NCBI RefSeq assembly: GCF_000226095.1
Contig: NC_016472.1
Span: forward strand, 2,294,001 to 2,358,000
Reading direction: 5' to 3'
Length of the DNA stretch: 64,000 bases
DNA from: Thermothelomyces thermophilus ATCC 42464
Taxonomy: Eukaryota; Ascomycota; Sordariomycetes; Sordariales; Chaetomiaceae
Part shown: positions 1 to 12,443 of the stretch, one piece after another
Layout of the letters: each line of letters starts with the position of its first letter
Position numbering within the stretch: position 1 is the first letter of the stretch
Program-made: the position numbers and the translations under genes
Notes under the pieces: generated by a model
The model's database searches: none
The model's input: only the letters and a program-made list of their open reading frames with translations
Told to the model about the DNA's origin: nothing

Positions 1-676
1 CAGCGCGGCGATGCGCAGCGTGATGTTGGCCTCCTTGAGGCCGTGGCTCTTGAGGAGGGACTGGTCGAGGTGCCACTGGTAGAAGCCCCAGGCGGCCGAG
101 ATGGTGTCCGAGCTGAAGGCTTCCACCACCTGCCCATGCGGACCATGCGGGGCCGTTTCGGACGACGGGGGAAGCTCGGGGTCCGAAGAAGCCTCCTCGT
201 CAGAATCGGGGGCGGGGGCGGGCTCGGGCACCACCGCTGGAGGGAGGTTGGCGTAGATGCCGACGATCCTGAGGGTGGTGTTCTGGCTGGGGAAGAAGGA
301 CGTGTCCCAGGTTACTTGATTCCGAGACGCCCTGGTTAATGACCTGCCCCGGTAACCGCGAGGAAACACAACTTGGGGAAAACCAAAAAAAAAAAAAAAA
401 AAAAGGGTGCCCACCATAATGTGTTGACCCCGGATAGTAGACGTCGTTGTGCTTGGGAAGGCAGAACGGCTTAAAGGGCCCGTCGGTGTTGCTGCAGGTG
501 ACAAACGCATCGCTGCCGTCTTCGTTGGTGGGCACCGGCGGCGGCGGCGGCGCGGCGTCCGTCACGCTCGTGGTCGCATCGGTGCCAGCAGCGGCACTCT
601 CGGGCGCCGGCGCAGCTGATGCGCTTCCTAGGAGCATCAGCCATGCGGCTGGCAGAACCAATCTGGAGGTGAGCAT
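1..676 (-). CDS. Secreted/membrane protein, Psg1-like family (3' end outside window)
   Basis: The protein begins with a clear signal peptide (Leu/Ala-rich to about residue 22, cleavage likely after ASA), then a short Pro/Ala/Thr-rich stretch, then a conserved block reading PFCLPKHNDVYY followed by HYVTWDTSFFPSQNTTL. A Cys-Pro segment followed by YFVTW also occurs in yeast Psg1 (YKL077W), which steadies the plasma-membrane proton pump Pma1 in the Golgi; I recall that match and could not search it. Exon 1 is 415-676. An intron at 315-414 (GTGGGC...CAAG) holds a 20-base homopolymer at 385-404, and exon 2 runs from 314 off the left edge. About 192 residues are visible, with an acidic Pro-rich insert near residue 115. 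Any membrane anchor lies outside the window. The gene model is fairly sure; the family name is moderate. Confidence 0.65.
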
Positions 677-1484
677 GGTGGTGCGGATGGCTCGGCAGAG
701 CCGTCGAGGTCAAGAGGGGGTTTGTTCTATGTACAATCGGATGGGGGAGACCAAGATTGCTACGCAGCGAAGGAGCAATTGGTTCATTTAAGGTTTGTTG
801 GAAAACTGGATCGTGATGATTCGGGCTCCGAAGGACTGATTTAATTATACTGTGTACAATGAGAGAAGTTCAAGGAGTGGACGGTCGAAACAGAATCGAC
901 CCAACGACGTCAAGTGTTCGCCCTCGAGCGGTAATTTTTGGATGCCGAGCAGCGCCCATTTAACTGTCGCGTGCGAGGGAACCCCCCCGCAACATGACAT
1001 GTCGCGCAGAACAAACCGCGCTAAGACCGAGCCGGTGGATCCTGGCCTCGCCGCCAGATCCAAGCAGCCACATGCCTTCCTTCGGTGCTTCCGGGGCTCG
1101 CCCGGGCAGCTCGCTCCCAAATCGTTAATAATAGGCATACCACCGAGTACGGATTACATACATACATACATACATACATACAGGGGTAGAGTACTCCGTA
1201 TCCCGTATCCGTGCTTTACTGAGCTCTCTTGATCGTGTCTAGGCAATATGTACCTATTCATCATTTCTTCTTTGCTCCTTTGGCTGCGAATTTTTTTTCT
1301 AAAAAAAAAAAAACTACCCATTCTTTTGTTGCCATTGATTCGAGCAGGAATTTGGGAACTTGTAAAAGAACCGCGAGCAACACTTTCCAACCTCGCAGGG
1401 TGTCGTCAGTGGCAGAGTCGCAAAACAAAACGAACAATGATTTTGGGTGTGAATTTGCACTATTCGCATTCGTTGTTTCAAGAT
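677..1484. other. Intergenic, upstream of the Psg1-like gene
   Basis: No coding sequence is visible. It holds a short (CATA)n microsatellite at about 1156-1181, one copy of the recurrent motif TACTCCGTA at 1192-1200, and an A-run near 1302-1313. Confidence 0.6.
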
Positions 1485-2817
1485 TCATGAAACAGTATTC
1501 TTCGCAACGATGCCCCTGGCAAATTCCCCAAAGGTAATGTGCTGCTCCATGTCCACTTCCTCGTCCAGGTTCGGCTGGGTGAACACGGCGAGCGTGTTGC
1601 GGGCGATCCGGCCGTCGCAGAGGGCAGCCCTCGCGCCCCTGACAAAGTGCGGCACCGCCTTGAACTTGCCGGCCGTGATGCGCTCGAGGGCCTCGCCCGT
1701 CTGGAAGGCGATGCAGTCGCGCGGGATCTTGACGTGCACCGTCCGGCCGGTGCGCGACTTGATGTACAAGCCGGCGGCCGGGTCGGGCGACGAGTCCAGC
1801 TCGGGGAGCGGGGCGAGGTGCGACACGCCGGGCGAGGCGGGCTCGACCTCGGGCGCGGCCACCAGCGGGCTCGACTCGGACTCGTCGACGAACATGGCCG
1901 AGGTCAGGCCGGTCAGACAGCCGTGGTCGAGGTGGGTTGCGCACCAGTCGTCCTCGTCCGGATCGTTGTTGTTGGCGACCTCGTCCGACACGGACACGGG
2001 GGCCGGCTCCTTGGAGGGGTCCTCGGGGAAGTAGTGCAGCAGGCGGGCCTTGGTGGTGGTCGAGGTGCTCACGACGCGCTCCAGGTAGCCGCTCGGGTAG
2101 CCAGGAATCTCCTTCTGGGCGAACCTGTCGCAGGCCCTGGCCACGAGGACGGCCACGTCGATGATCAGCCGGCAAAGGTTCTCGAAGGTCTCCTTGAACC
2201 CGGGAAGGGTATCTTCACCGGGCCAGATGTTGGGCGAGAGGTACTCGGGGAAGTTGTCCGGGTTGAACTGCTCCGTGGGCACGGCACACGACAGCTTGGG
2301 GTCGACGTAGAAGGCACAGTTTGCGTAGAAGGAGCCCTTCAATGTGTCGACCTGGCCGTTCTTGAGCGTCTCCTTGCCGAGGGACCAACCGGTCAGATAC
2401 TTTGCCTTCTCGTTCTCGAGCTTGTCTGGCGAGTTGGACGTTAGCGCAGTCAGCAGCACAGCCAGCAGCACAGCGTTCGGCTTTTCGCGGCACACAATGT
2501 GAAACGCACCGAGCTCTGACTTGGGCAGATTTCCCAGGTAAGACGAGTACGACAGCAGGTGGTGCCTCAAACTGGCAAACTCGGGCGGCACGTCCTTGAC
2601 GACCAGAATCCCCAGCGAGTCGGGCCCGAAGGCCTCGTAGAGGGTTTCTGACGACACGGTGCCTGGAGGTTCCGGACAGAGAGCCCTTTGTTAGCGACGC
2701 CACTTACTAGTAGCACAAGTACACAACGGCAAAACCGCCCCACGCGGCGTGCAGTGGCCGCATACCGTCCTTGAGGTCTTGCAACGACACCGTTACAGCT
2801 TTTGCAATAGGAGCCAT
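1485..2817 (-). CDS. 2-oxoglutarate/Fe(II)-dependent oxygenase (isopenicillin N synthase-like fold)
   Basis: Predicted 409 aa. Exon 1 is 2766-2817 (starting MAPIAKAVTV), the intron is 2663-2765, and exon 2 is 1485-2662. The start is set by the small first exon, which restores a continuous frame into the long exon. The family oxidises small molecules with 2-oxoglutarate, O2 and Fe(II). The iron-binding HxD is H261/D263 in THLDHGCLTG, the distal histidine is H356 in VPHFVRG, and the 2-oxoglutarate arginine is probably R372 in RNTLAVFTQPN. The region between the iron sites carries an acidic low-complexity linker. The gene diverges from FRG1 across a 488 bp spacer. There are no biosynthetic neighbours, so this looks like a stand-alone oxygenase. 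Substrate unknown. Confidence 0.85.
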
Positions 2818-3305
2818 GGCCAAACAGGCTATCACCAGAGGAGTTAGCAATCTTTGCGGTACAGACCAGGGGAGAGTAAGAAGCTAGAAGCTGGGAGGAG
2901 CTGTTTTTGTGTTCAACCGATCACTTCTGCTGCCCCTCCAAACTGTGGGGCGGCCGCCAAGCTTTCCGGGGCGATCACTCCGTATGACCTGCTGAAGAGG
3001 GCAGGTGGGTGATCGCGGTGGACCAAGCGCCCGGGGCCAAAGTGCTCGGGGCCGACCGATGGGAAAGCTCGACTCTTATCGATAACGACGATAACGAACC
3101 ATCCACGAATTGACGATGACGGCGAGTTAACGAATAGTAAGTAATCCGTACTTTGTAAACTGGAACTCGAGTGATTGACGAGACGACGCCAACCGCGCCA
3201 ACTTGAGCTGCGGCACATCACGCACGCCAGCCAGACACACACGTCCACACCTATATACACACATATACACGCGCAACAACTCAATAATTCTAACAACGCG
3301 TCAGC
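2818..3305. promoter_or_regulatory. Divergent promoter between the 2OG oxygenase and FRG1-like genes
   Basis: A 488 bp gap between two divergent start codons, with no coding sequence. A near copy of the recurrent motif (ACTCCGTA) lies at about 2987-2994. A CA/TA-rich stretch sits just upstream of the FRG1-like ATG, probably its 5' leader. Confidence 0.5.
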
Positions 3306-4233
3306 ATGGTTAAGCCACTCACGTTCAAAGGCGACAAAAAGCCGAAAAAGAGGAAGCGCACCGACGCCGGCGAGGGCGCAGGCAAGACGGGAGACGGCAC
3401 TTCAGAGCGACAGGTCAAGGCGGCCAAACAAGATGACGCCGATGCCGAGCCTTCAGAAGACGACAGCTGGGTCTCGGCCGATGCCGTGAGCGACATCTCG
3501 GGCCCCATCATGATCGTACTACCGAGCGAGCCGCCCACCGCTCTGGCTTGCGACGCCACCGGCAAGGTCTTCGCCATGCCCATCGAGAACATTATCGACG
3601 GCAACCCGCTGAGCGCCGAGCCCCACGACGTGCGCCAGGTCTGGGTCGCCAACCGGATCGTGGGCACTGAGCACTACCGCTTCAAGGGGCACCACGGGAA
3701 GTACGCGTGATCGCTGCCCACCCCCCTCCTTTGTGCTCTCTCTCGCCCCTCGCACCGCCCAAGTCATTTGCTGACAGGAAAACCACGATTCAAGGTACCT
3801 CAGCTGCGACAGGATCGGCCTCCTGACCGCCACCGCCGACGCCATCTCCCCGCTCGAGACCTTCTCCATCCTCCCGACCGCCGACACGCCCGGGACGTTC
3901 CAGATCCAGACCCTGCGCGACACCTTCCTGACGGTCCGCCCGTCGCGGTCGGCGAAGGCCAGCGCGCCGCCCGAGGTGCGCGGCGACGAGACCGAGATCA
4001 CGTTCAACACGACGCTGCGCGTGCGCATGCAGGCGCGCTTCAAGCCGCGCGTCAAGGCGTCGCGCGAGGAGAAGGCCCGCGAGAGGATCAGCCGGCGCGA
4101 GCTGGAGGAGGCCGCCGGCCGGCGGTTGGAGGAGCACGAGATCAAGATGCTCAAGAAGGCCCGGAGGGAGGGGAACTACCACGAGACCTTGTTGGATATC
4201 AAGGTCAAGACCAAGCACGACAAGTTCGGGTGA
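3306..4233 (+). CDS. FRG1-like nuclear protein
   Basis: Predicted 277 aa. Exon 1 is 3306-3700, the intron is 3701-3794 (GTACGC...TTCAAG), and exon 2 is 3795-4233; the split codon gives GKYLSCD. The N-terminus is Lys-rich (KKPKKRKRTD, a likely nuclear signal). The beta-trefoil-like core has the FRG1 pattern YLSCDRIGLLTA, then ISPLETF. The C-terminal half is basic and helical (EEKARERISRRELEEAA) and ends NYHETLLDIKVKTKHDKF. FRG1 proteins are nucleolar or Cajal-body proteins linked to RNA processing and actin bundling; the fungal role is unsettled. The length matches the family. The start codon lies right after a leader with no competing in-frame ATG. It is convergent with the MADS-box gene. Confidence 0.9.
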
Positions 4234-5597
4234 AGCAGGGAGGGGGACGGAGGACGGATGGATGGCGGTTTCAGAAGTTTTCTGTTTGCGGACGAAGTGG
4301 GGGCTATAGAACTTATCGTCGAGAAAGAGTAGCAGTATATGTAATGAATGATGATACCCTCTGGGGGAGAGAAGCAGTACAGTCTTTCTTGGGGAAACAA
4401 CACTTCCTTTTCCTGGTGAAACCTACATCGATGAGAGCGCCAGAGAAGATGATACGTACCCCACCCCATCACTTCGATAAGCTCGGGTGTCCTCTCCATA
4501 TCGGTGTAGTGTACATCGCAGGTATATATATGTACGTCCGTATACACTAGTGTTTGGTCCTCCGTCCGGTCGTGCCTACCCGATATATCGTCTAGGACAG
4601 CCATCCATTATAATAATGCCTTTAGGGCTTCCAGGGCCGAACAGTCGCTTCAGCTTCATGGTCATGCCCCGCCAATGCTTTTGCACAACCAAAGGCACTA
4701 CACTCCACTACATGCCTGCCTACCTAAGGTAGGTAGTTATGTATAGTATGTACAGTACATATATACATACTACATACATAACTAACTGCTACGATAAACA
4801 CAGCCGCATGTCCAGCCCGGAGTGGAGGAGGCCAAGACAAGTTCTAGTGTGCGACCAACTGCGCCGCCACGCGGGAACCGACCCGCCCGATCCGATCCCC
4901 CTGATAACCTCGCGCCCGTTAACTGTGGCGTGCAGAGTACTCCGTACTTGTAGGCGCATCCACCTCCGCAGAGGTGCTGCGAGGTTTGGGTTTTTCTCGT
5001 CTTTTCTTCGCTTCTCTCGTATGCCCGGGAGGCAGGCATCTGATCAAGAAATCATCTGCATCGCCAGGGACAATTCAGCTTAGAAGTGTTTGGATCATAG
5101 GCAGCTGTCACTTGTGTGTAAAACCTTGGTAACTATTTTTGACGCCTGCCCATTCGCCGCCTTCTCAAACTTTACCGCGCCCATGTTCTTGCGCGTGTCA
5201 CTCCCCTCACAGAGATGCCCTCAAACAAGACGCCAGTCCAAATCTCAATCCAGGTCATTCCCAGCCTCGTTCATTCATTGCCTATCCTCGCGACCTTTTC
5301 AAACTCTTCGATCAACGCCGATCCCAATGCCGTTACGAAACAAATCCCCCCCCCCCCCCAAAAAAAAAAAATGACGGAACCCACAGATCCGGACCCCATC
5401 CCTAGAAGAAGTAGGAAAAGCTATACTGAGAAGGAAAACAAGGGGGATATCCTCAATATGGTACATGTCGGAAGAATACCAACGAATAAACCGGAGACAG
5501 AAAAAAAAACGAGAGAAGAGAACCCCCCAATACGTGAACAGGACCCCCAAGATAACGAACAGAAAAAAAAAAAAAAAGAGAAGTGTTGGTAGCTTTC
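4234..5597. other. Convergent intergenic region, FRG1-like / MADS-box
   Basis: A 1.36 kb stretch between two gene 3' ends with no coding sequence. It contains an imperfect palindrome around CTACCTAAGGTAGGTAG near 4722-4738, TACATA-type simple repeats after it, one exact TACTCCGTA at 4938-4946, and A- and C-homopolymers near 5347-5371 and 5563-5577. Much of the right half is purine-rich. Confidence 0.55.
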
Positions 5598-6514
5598 TCA
5601 GTGATCAACCTTTACTCTCTTGGCATCGGCGCCCAACGCCTCACCGGAAGTCTCGTGATCCCCGCCATTTCCGCTAGGCTCCGGGCTCTTCCTCTTGAGC
5701 GGGGGTAGATCCTCCCGCAGGAAGGACGGGCCCATCCCGGCGACAGGCGTGGACCAGGTCAGCGGGCTCAGGGTGTTGTGCTCGTTACCCTTCATGCCCC
5801 ATTCTGCGTAGAAAGGGTTGGGGCTCGGCATGAGGCCGTCTCCGAGGAAGCGGGACGGCAGGGAAGAGACGGGCGTCTCAATGGTCTGATGCGGAGGCGG
5901 CCGGGCAAATGGGTTGGGAGGGCCGGTGGCACCTGCCGAGAGGAGGGTTGCGGAGGCCGAAGGGGAGGGGGGCGGCAGGACGACGCCTGACGAATGCGAA
6001 TCCGTAGGTCGTCGCGAGGGCTGCGACGTAATGTCGGTCGCGGTCGTGCCCCGCGGGGAAGCCGACCCGTTTGTAGCGCTGCCTCCGTCCGACTCGTCCG
6101 GGATTCGCACCTTCAACTGCGGCCGCGGGTTGCTGCCGCCGACGCGGAGGCTGTTGGACCGCGAGGGAGGGGTGAAGACGGTCTCGGGAATTGTCCCCAG
6201 CGACCCATTCCGCTTGATCTGAGGTTGTTGTGGTTGCGTGTTTATGCGGGGCAGCGATGGTGGCGAGCTCGGATTGCTGCCTTTCGGCGCACTGCCCGCG
6301 TCTATCGACTGTGATCTGCTAGACGGTGGTGCTTCTGATTTGACCTCGGGACGGCTAAACGCGGCTAGATGCTGCTGAAGGATCGACTTGTTCTCCTCAA
6401 TCGGAGTGAAAATGCTCCCTCCCTTGCGCGGAGGTTGCTTCTTAACGTTGGTGTTCAGGAGGAGCGGTTGACGCGCTCTCTCCACTAGATCCTGCTTCGG
6501 CTTCGGCTCCGCGT

Positions 6515-6546
<32 letters not shown>

Positions 6547-7661
6547 TCCGTGGCGGGCGATTCCTGGGTTGGAACATAAATGTGGGGGACTTCGTGCTGT
6601 TGGTTCGGGGGAGGGGGCGGCAGGTGTTGCTGAGGCGGACTCTGAATGGGGTGGGCTTGTGCCTGCGCCGGCGGCGACATGTGCGGAACGGGCTGGGGAG
6701 GCAGCTGAGCGGGAGGCTGCGGCGGGGACACGGAATGGCGTCCGGGCTGTTGACCCTGCGGTGGCTGATGAGGGAAAGTCGCAGGTCCCGACGCTCTTCG
6801 CTGTTCGTCCACGTACGGCTGCATCTGGTGCGGATGCGGCTGTTGCTGCGGGTAGGAATATTGCGGGTGAGGTTGCGGCAACCCGTGAGGCATGTTTGGT
6901 GGCATATTGTGGGGGTTCTGGGCGTTGTACATGGCCGTCTGCGGCATGTAAGACCGGGAGAAGCCGTTCACAGCACCCGGTTGCGACCCGGGAGGACCAA
7001 CTGGTTGGCCGACCATGTTCGCCCCCATTCGGTGAATGTCGTTGCGCGACGAGGGCCGGGACGCCATCTGGGGTTGGGGGGTGTGGCCGCGGGGCCCAAA
7101 CACGCCATTGGGGATCGGGGGCGATGCCGAAGCCGTGTGATTTCGGATGACGGGGAACTGGGGCTGAGTTTGGAACTGAGGAGGGTACATCTGAGGATCC
7201 ACGCCCTCGCCTTGCGGCGAGCTGCCGTTTTCGTCATCGTCGTCATCGTCGTCGGCTCCGCCGTTGAAATCCGCCGGGATCTTGTACTCATTGGGCTCAC
7301 CGTGCTGTCGCGGTGCCGTGTTAGTCTTGTGTGTGTGTGTGCGTGTGTATATGTGGAATCGGGCCACGGGTTGAGCTGCTTACCAAGGTCCACCGCTGGA
7401 GCATCTCGCGCATGTCCCGAGACGAAAACTGGTGCAGCTTCTTGTTGTTGCCGAAGATGACGACGGCCACGTCGACGGAGCAGAGCACTGATAGCTCATA
7501 AGCCTTCTTGAAGAGGCCGCCTTTCCTCTTCAAAAAGGTGCTGATCACAAGCGGACAGAGTTAGCGGTGGGCGACGGGGATTCGGGGTTGCAAAGAGCGC
7601 CTTACACAGAGCGGTTCCTCTCATCTTTGATGGGCTTGATATCAATCTTCCTGCGACCCAT
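5598..7661 (-). CDS. rlm1: MADS-box transcription factor, MEF2/Rlm1 type
   Basis: Predicted 639 aa. Exons are 7606-7661, 7384-7540 and 5598-7304. Both introns lie in or just after the MADS box, and intron 7305-7383 holds a TG repeat. The N-terminus reads [18 protein letters not shown], then [20 protein letters not shown], then [20 protein letters not shown]: the MEF2-type DNA-binding and dimerisation domain, without the SRF/Mcm1 signature. The rest is Pro/Gln-rich with an acidic DDDDDDDE stretch after the MADS box, as expected for an activation region. Rlm1 is the output factor of the cell-wall-integrity MAP kinase path. Several Ser-Pro and Thr-Pro sites could be kinase targets; that is inference. 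Upstream lies an unusually long gene-free region. Confidence 0.9.
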
Positions 7662-10600
7662 CGTGACGGTGGTGCCACGGCCGAAGCGTCGGCGACACTA
7701 AGGCTTTGTGTGCTTGGATTCCGGCAACGTGAGCTCTGAACTCCCGATCAGAGGACAGCGTGATGGGCTTGTCCACACCCAGAAATGGGCGTCGGTGATG
7801 GTGACAACAGCGTTCTGCACGACAGCGCAGCTGTTCGAGACGGGACTAGTGGTCTTTGGGGGAGGGGGGGGGGGGGTTTGGAGGCTGCTTGGTGCTGGTG
7901 CTGGAGGCTTGCGTTGCCACTTCAAACACCGGACCTTCACGGAACGCGACAAATGGCGAGATTGGGGCCGCGGTCTTCCTTTTTGTGCGCTGCGAGCAGA
8001 GAGCGACCGTGAATCTCGACGAGCGACGTCCGATTTTCCAGTTCGCGACAAGGGTAGCCAAAAGATACTTGGGTACCTGAGGCGACGCTTGTGCAGCGGT
8101 TCGACGTCGAGACTGGATCTGGTGATGCTAATAATAGATCCGCAGAAGTTCAGAGGACAAGAGACATGAGGTGTGCAGGCCGGCAGGTGGGCAGAGAGAG
8201 TGGGCGGTGGGAGGGAAAAGGCAAGACCCCGGGGGGAGACCCTCAGCATGGGGACCCGCTGCAACATGGGGCAGAAAAAGCCGGAAAGCCACGAGTCAGG
8301 CTTGGCAGACCCACCAAGTAGTGTACGGATTAGTGTAGGTGGGTTGGGAGGGAGAAGCCGAAACATGGCTGCGATTGGCTGGATGCGGGTCTTTCACGCA
8401 GGCCCTCGAAATGAGAATCCTCTAGCCAATCCGTGCTCCGTAAGTTACTCTGTACATAAAATGAGGTTGCTTCGACTTGCTCCGGGCGTCGGGTGGCTGG
8501 GTCGAAGGGGGGGGGGGAGGGCGGTGATTGTCAACTGAGCAGTGTAAAGTTCCAGTTCGACCACGGCCTCAATCTAAGAGTTTTTCAAGGAAAGAAGTGC
8601 GGCAGACATAATACGACGAGTGGACGGAAGAGACAACGAGATGAGGGACGAGTGTTGGCATAGTGATAGTGACAAAAGCATGGGATCAAGCTCGCAACGA
8701 AGAAGTGCTGGACCAAAACCTACACTACACTAGTAGGGCTAACTACCGGAAATTTTGTAACGTATATCAGCGATTGACATGACTTTGGAAGCAGGATACC
8801 AAATCAATATAACCAGGTAGCATGACCATATATATATGCCTTTCCGAGACAACTTCTACACCAGGCTAGGTCGTCTTGCCGTGCGAAATTCGAAGCACTA
8901 AATGGGGAAGCGACTGTTGTCAATTGCTACGATCGCATCGTGCGAGGGAAAATCGTGCCATCAAGAACCGGAGTCGTACATACATTGTATGTGAGCATTC
9001 CATGATGATAGCAGACTGTCGCCGGAGGCGGAGGAAGTGGGTGTCTGTTCATGCAAATTTAGGTCGTTTTAGTAGTGCAGTGCTCCGCAGTGTGTAGTGC
9101 TCGCGTGGGGAGCCAACTAACTAACAAGGCTCGATCTGCAGCACTGGGTGCTGCAAAGGAAATGGACTCCGCCGCAGCCGGCAGCTGGTAGTTACTCCGG
9201 AGGGAATCTCGTGTCGGCCCTGAACAAGCCTTCCGTGCCCTCCTCTTCATTGAGCTCAGACATATTGTGTGTACACTGCACAATCGATCCGCATCTAACT
9301 AGACCAGACCAGGATTTCAGAGATAGGCCTCGGAACAGTAAAAAGTTGTACTAAAGTTGTACTAAAGTTGTACTTGAACGACTGCCAGATGGCGTTGGGC
9401 AAAACAACTTATAGTAACCATCGAGCCGCAAGATGTTTTGTGGCTGGAGCCTCAGCGACTGCTGCATCTCGGACCGGGGACGCGCCGGATTGCGGTCTGA
9501 CAAGGGCTGTGATGATCGCCCGCCTCCACAGCGCAACAGCTCTGCTCAGCCAAAGGCCTCGGCTGCCCACTTGCGTGCAGTTTATACTACTTACCTTCTG
9601 CAAGGGCAATTTTACCACACTACTAGTATTTGCGGATTTCAAGTTGCGCATCGCATGCAACTGTTTGTCCGAGGGGAAGCATGACATGCATGGAAAGACG
9701 GGATCTATTTCGTTATCCCTGGCCGAATAACATTTCTCAGGGTGAGCGAGTTCCGAGTGCCAAGAACGCGAGCTCGGAGATTCCATCGCAACATCGGTTC
9801 GCGAAGCCAGGGGTTAACTACACAAGACGACAAGTCCACAAACGGAAACGCGTTCGAGATTGCGTTCCGCGGGCTACGGTTGCACCGCGTCCACCATCAA
9901 CCAACCAGACACTTCATGATGCGGTCAGTTCGTCGTCACCTCTTGCACACCCTCCCGCGGTCGGATCCCTGCCGCAGAGAGCTTCTCGACCGGAGATGTG
10001 GGCAAAGCCTCGGTGGCGTCATTCCAGCTGAAGACCCGTCGAGAGCGATTGGACCGGTGGCTGGTGGGGTTTGACTCATGCCGAGTGCTGGTTGGCGGCT
10101 GTAAGCGCCGAGAGGGCTAAATGGCTGCGATTGGGCAAAATGTGCGATTTGCCCGCTTTCGATCTCGCACTACGAGTAGTTACTGCGGGTGTTGCGCACA
10201 CCAATGCAAAGCTACATACTATTTTTAGCTATTTTTTAGCACAATCACTTGCAGCTCTCTTCTTGTGTTTCTCGAGACCCTTCGGCGACATGGAACCTTT
10301 GGTCATCCTGAACGTCGCCCGTCCGATCTTATTCCTTCCGTATACTGTGGTACTGACGACCAAAATTTAGTTTAGACGGTTCCCATGCCGATTAAGGCCC
10401 AAGATTCATGCGTTGCTGGTCGCACTGCAGCCGATGTTTTCCACTGTTGGATCATCTGACTTGCGCCCACATCCTACCCCAGCAACCCAACCCTTCACTA
10501 CATAGAACCAACCATCTGACGAGCTTTCTGCCGTCGGTCGGTTGTTCTTGTCGACACCCGCTTCTGCTTATTCTGTTCCTGCTAGCAGTCGACGTCTTCA

Positions 10601-12443
10601 TCCGAATACATGTTGACCCGAAGCATGTGTTTTAAATTAAACATCGCGGTGCTGGTTGGGCGGCATTGATTTAGCAAGGAGCCATGCCATGTAATTAGTG
10701 GTCAGACACAAAGTGCTGATATACATTATCATAGTAATACCGGAGGTTTGCTCGTCCTGGGCTACTCCGTAATAGAACCCTCACTTCAGAAAGTCCAGGT
10801 CACACACATCGTTATTCATTCATCAACTAGTCTTTCTATACAAACCCCTGGCCCAGCTGCCGCCGGTTACCACCCACCGGTTACCACCTACACGTTCTAG
10901 GACTGATTATCACTCCCCCCTCCTGTTCCCACCTTAGATCACGAAGATGACGACTCTGCATAATGAATAGGGTAACCAAGATAGCAGGGGATAGAAAGCC
11001 AAGACTTGATCGCCTCCACTACACTACGGGAAAGAGATACGTGACCCTGATTGCAAGCGCCGGGACGTACGAAGTACTGTAGTTACATCTCGAAGTGCCA
11101 TCCCACATGCAGCTACATGGCACAGCTCCCACAGACCAACCCGGCCCCCCCCCCCCCCCCCCAAAACACACACCTGACCGGGAACCCCCGTCACACTCAA
11201 CCGTTCCAACGGTAAACCCGCCAGATCGGGCGGACCATATGGCCCGGCCAAGGGTGGCCTTGCCGCACTTATGCCGGATGACCCGACGACTGACGAACGG
11301 GCCATGGACAGGACCTACAGTACAAGGGGTGGACATAGGGAAGGGGAACTATACACAGATACAGCCGCGTAATGTTGCAGATGGTGACAGATTTCTTCAT
11401 GTGCAAGTCATCCCATGATCGGCAATAACCATAACCAGGCTCTTGAGGTGTATTGTTTCCTCGTTCTTTCTTTTGGAAACCCATACAAAGCATGCATGCC
11501 CCAACACCGTCGGAGAAATTCCCACATACATAACCACCAGGCCCCGAGTCGCGTTTCTCCCAGTCGATCCTTGCCATCCACACGTGGCCAACAAGATCCT
11601 GCCATCGCATCCCGTGTATGCCCATTGAACGCCTGTGCCGAGACCCCAGAAGAGAAGAAGGCGGGCATAGAACAACAAATGTAGGGCCAATGACAATCTC
11701 CCACTGTCATTGCCGCCTTTCCCCATAACCCTTCTCAATGTCCATTAACCGTAGCATAAGCTAAGCCACTTCGTCACCCCCAAAACTCCCAGATACTTTC
11801 GACCAAACGCCTCACTCTCGAAAAACCCACTCGAGTCTTTGCTTGGCATCGCATCGCGGATCGACAGACGGACCCGCTGGGACCCTGTCTCCCCTTTCTC
11901 GATGCCGGTTGCCGTTGCTCCAAACCCAACCGTGAACCATCTGCTAACACATAGCACCAATTCGACACTGCTTGAGCAGATGCACCAGCCCGCCAGCTGC
12001 TGTTATAGAAGCTCAGCCAAGGTTGACAAAGCTCGCAGCAACTGGAGCATTGGTGGAGCCCAAGCTGGCCGTATCGTCCGGGTTCTGGTTGCGCGGTTGC
12101 GAGCCGTTGAGGAGTGGGCAGAGTCTTTTTGATATCGAGTGTCAGCAGAACGGTTTTGGTGAACACGGCCTCATTGTGGAATGGAAAATAGAACAAGGAA
12201 TGAGCGAGAAAAGAAAGAGCAGAAGAATAGAGCCTGGCTCGGAGGACAACTGATCCTCCCTCCCTCTCTCTCTCTCTAGGCTGGTAGTCCTCCCTCTTGA
12301 GCTCCTTGAGCTCACGAGAGGTAACTAGTTGGCTCCGACTCCGAGGCTCACTGAGCCTCCTCATTAACAAGCCTTGGTTGTTTCCTCCGGTAACGCGGTT
12401 CTGTCTACGCGAGAAAGAATGGGTCTGGCTCAGAGGTCAAAGG
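7662..12443. other. 4.8 kb coding-free block upstream of the MADS-box gene
   Basis: I find no gene on either strand; the open frames here are short, lack family motifs and have no consistent splice partners. Contents: a G-run at about 7865-7875 and another near 8507-8516; three direct copies of an 11-bp unit (AAAGTTGTACT) at 9342-9374; one exact TACTCCGTA at 10763-10771; a C-run at about 11145-11162; and a TC-rich run near 12258-12279. The first kilobase probably holds the promoter and 5' leader of the MADS gene. The last part lies downstream of TAF1. A non-coding RNA cannot be ruled out by eye. Confidence 0.5.
9342..9374. repeat. Tandem repeat, 3 x 11 bp
   Basis: Three head-to-tail copies of AAAGTTGTACT with no spacing, in non-coding DNA. 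Probably slippage; no function is evident. Confidence 0.8.

Noticed and set aside
7698-8366. 222-aa open frame upstream of the MADS gene
   Set aside because: No motif, Pro/Ser-rich and interrupted by homopolymers; more likely leader or promoter DNA.
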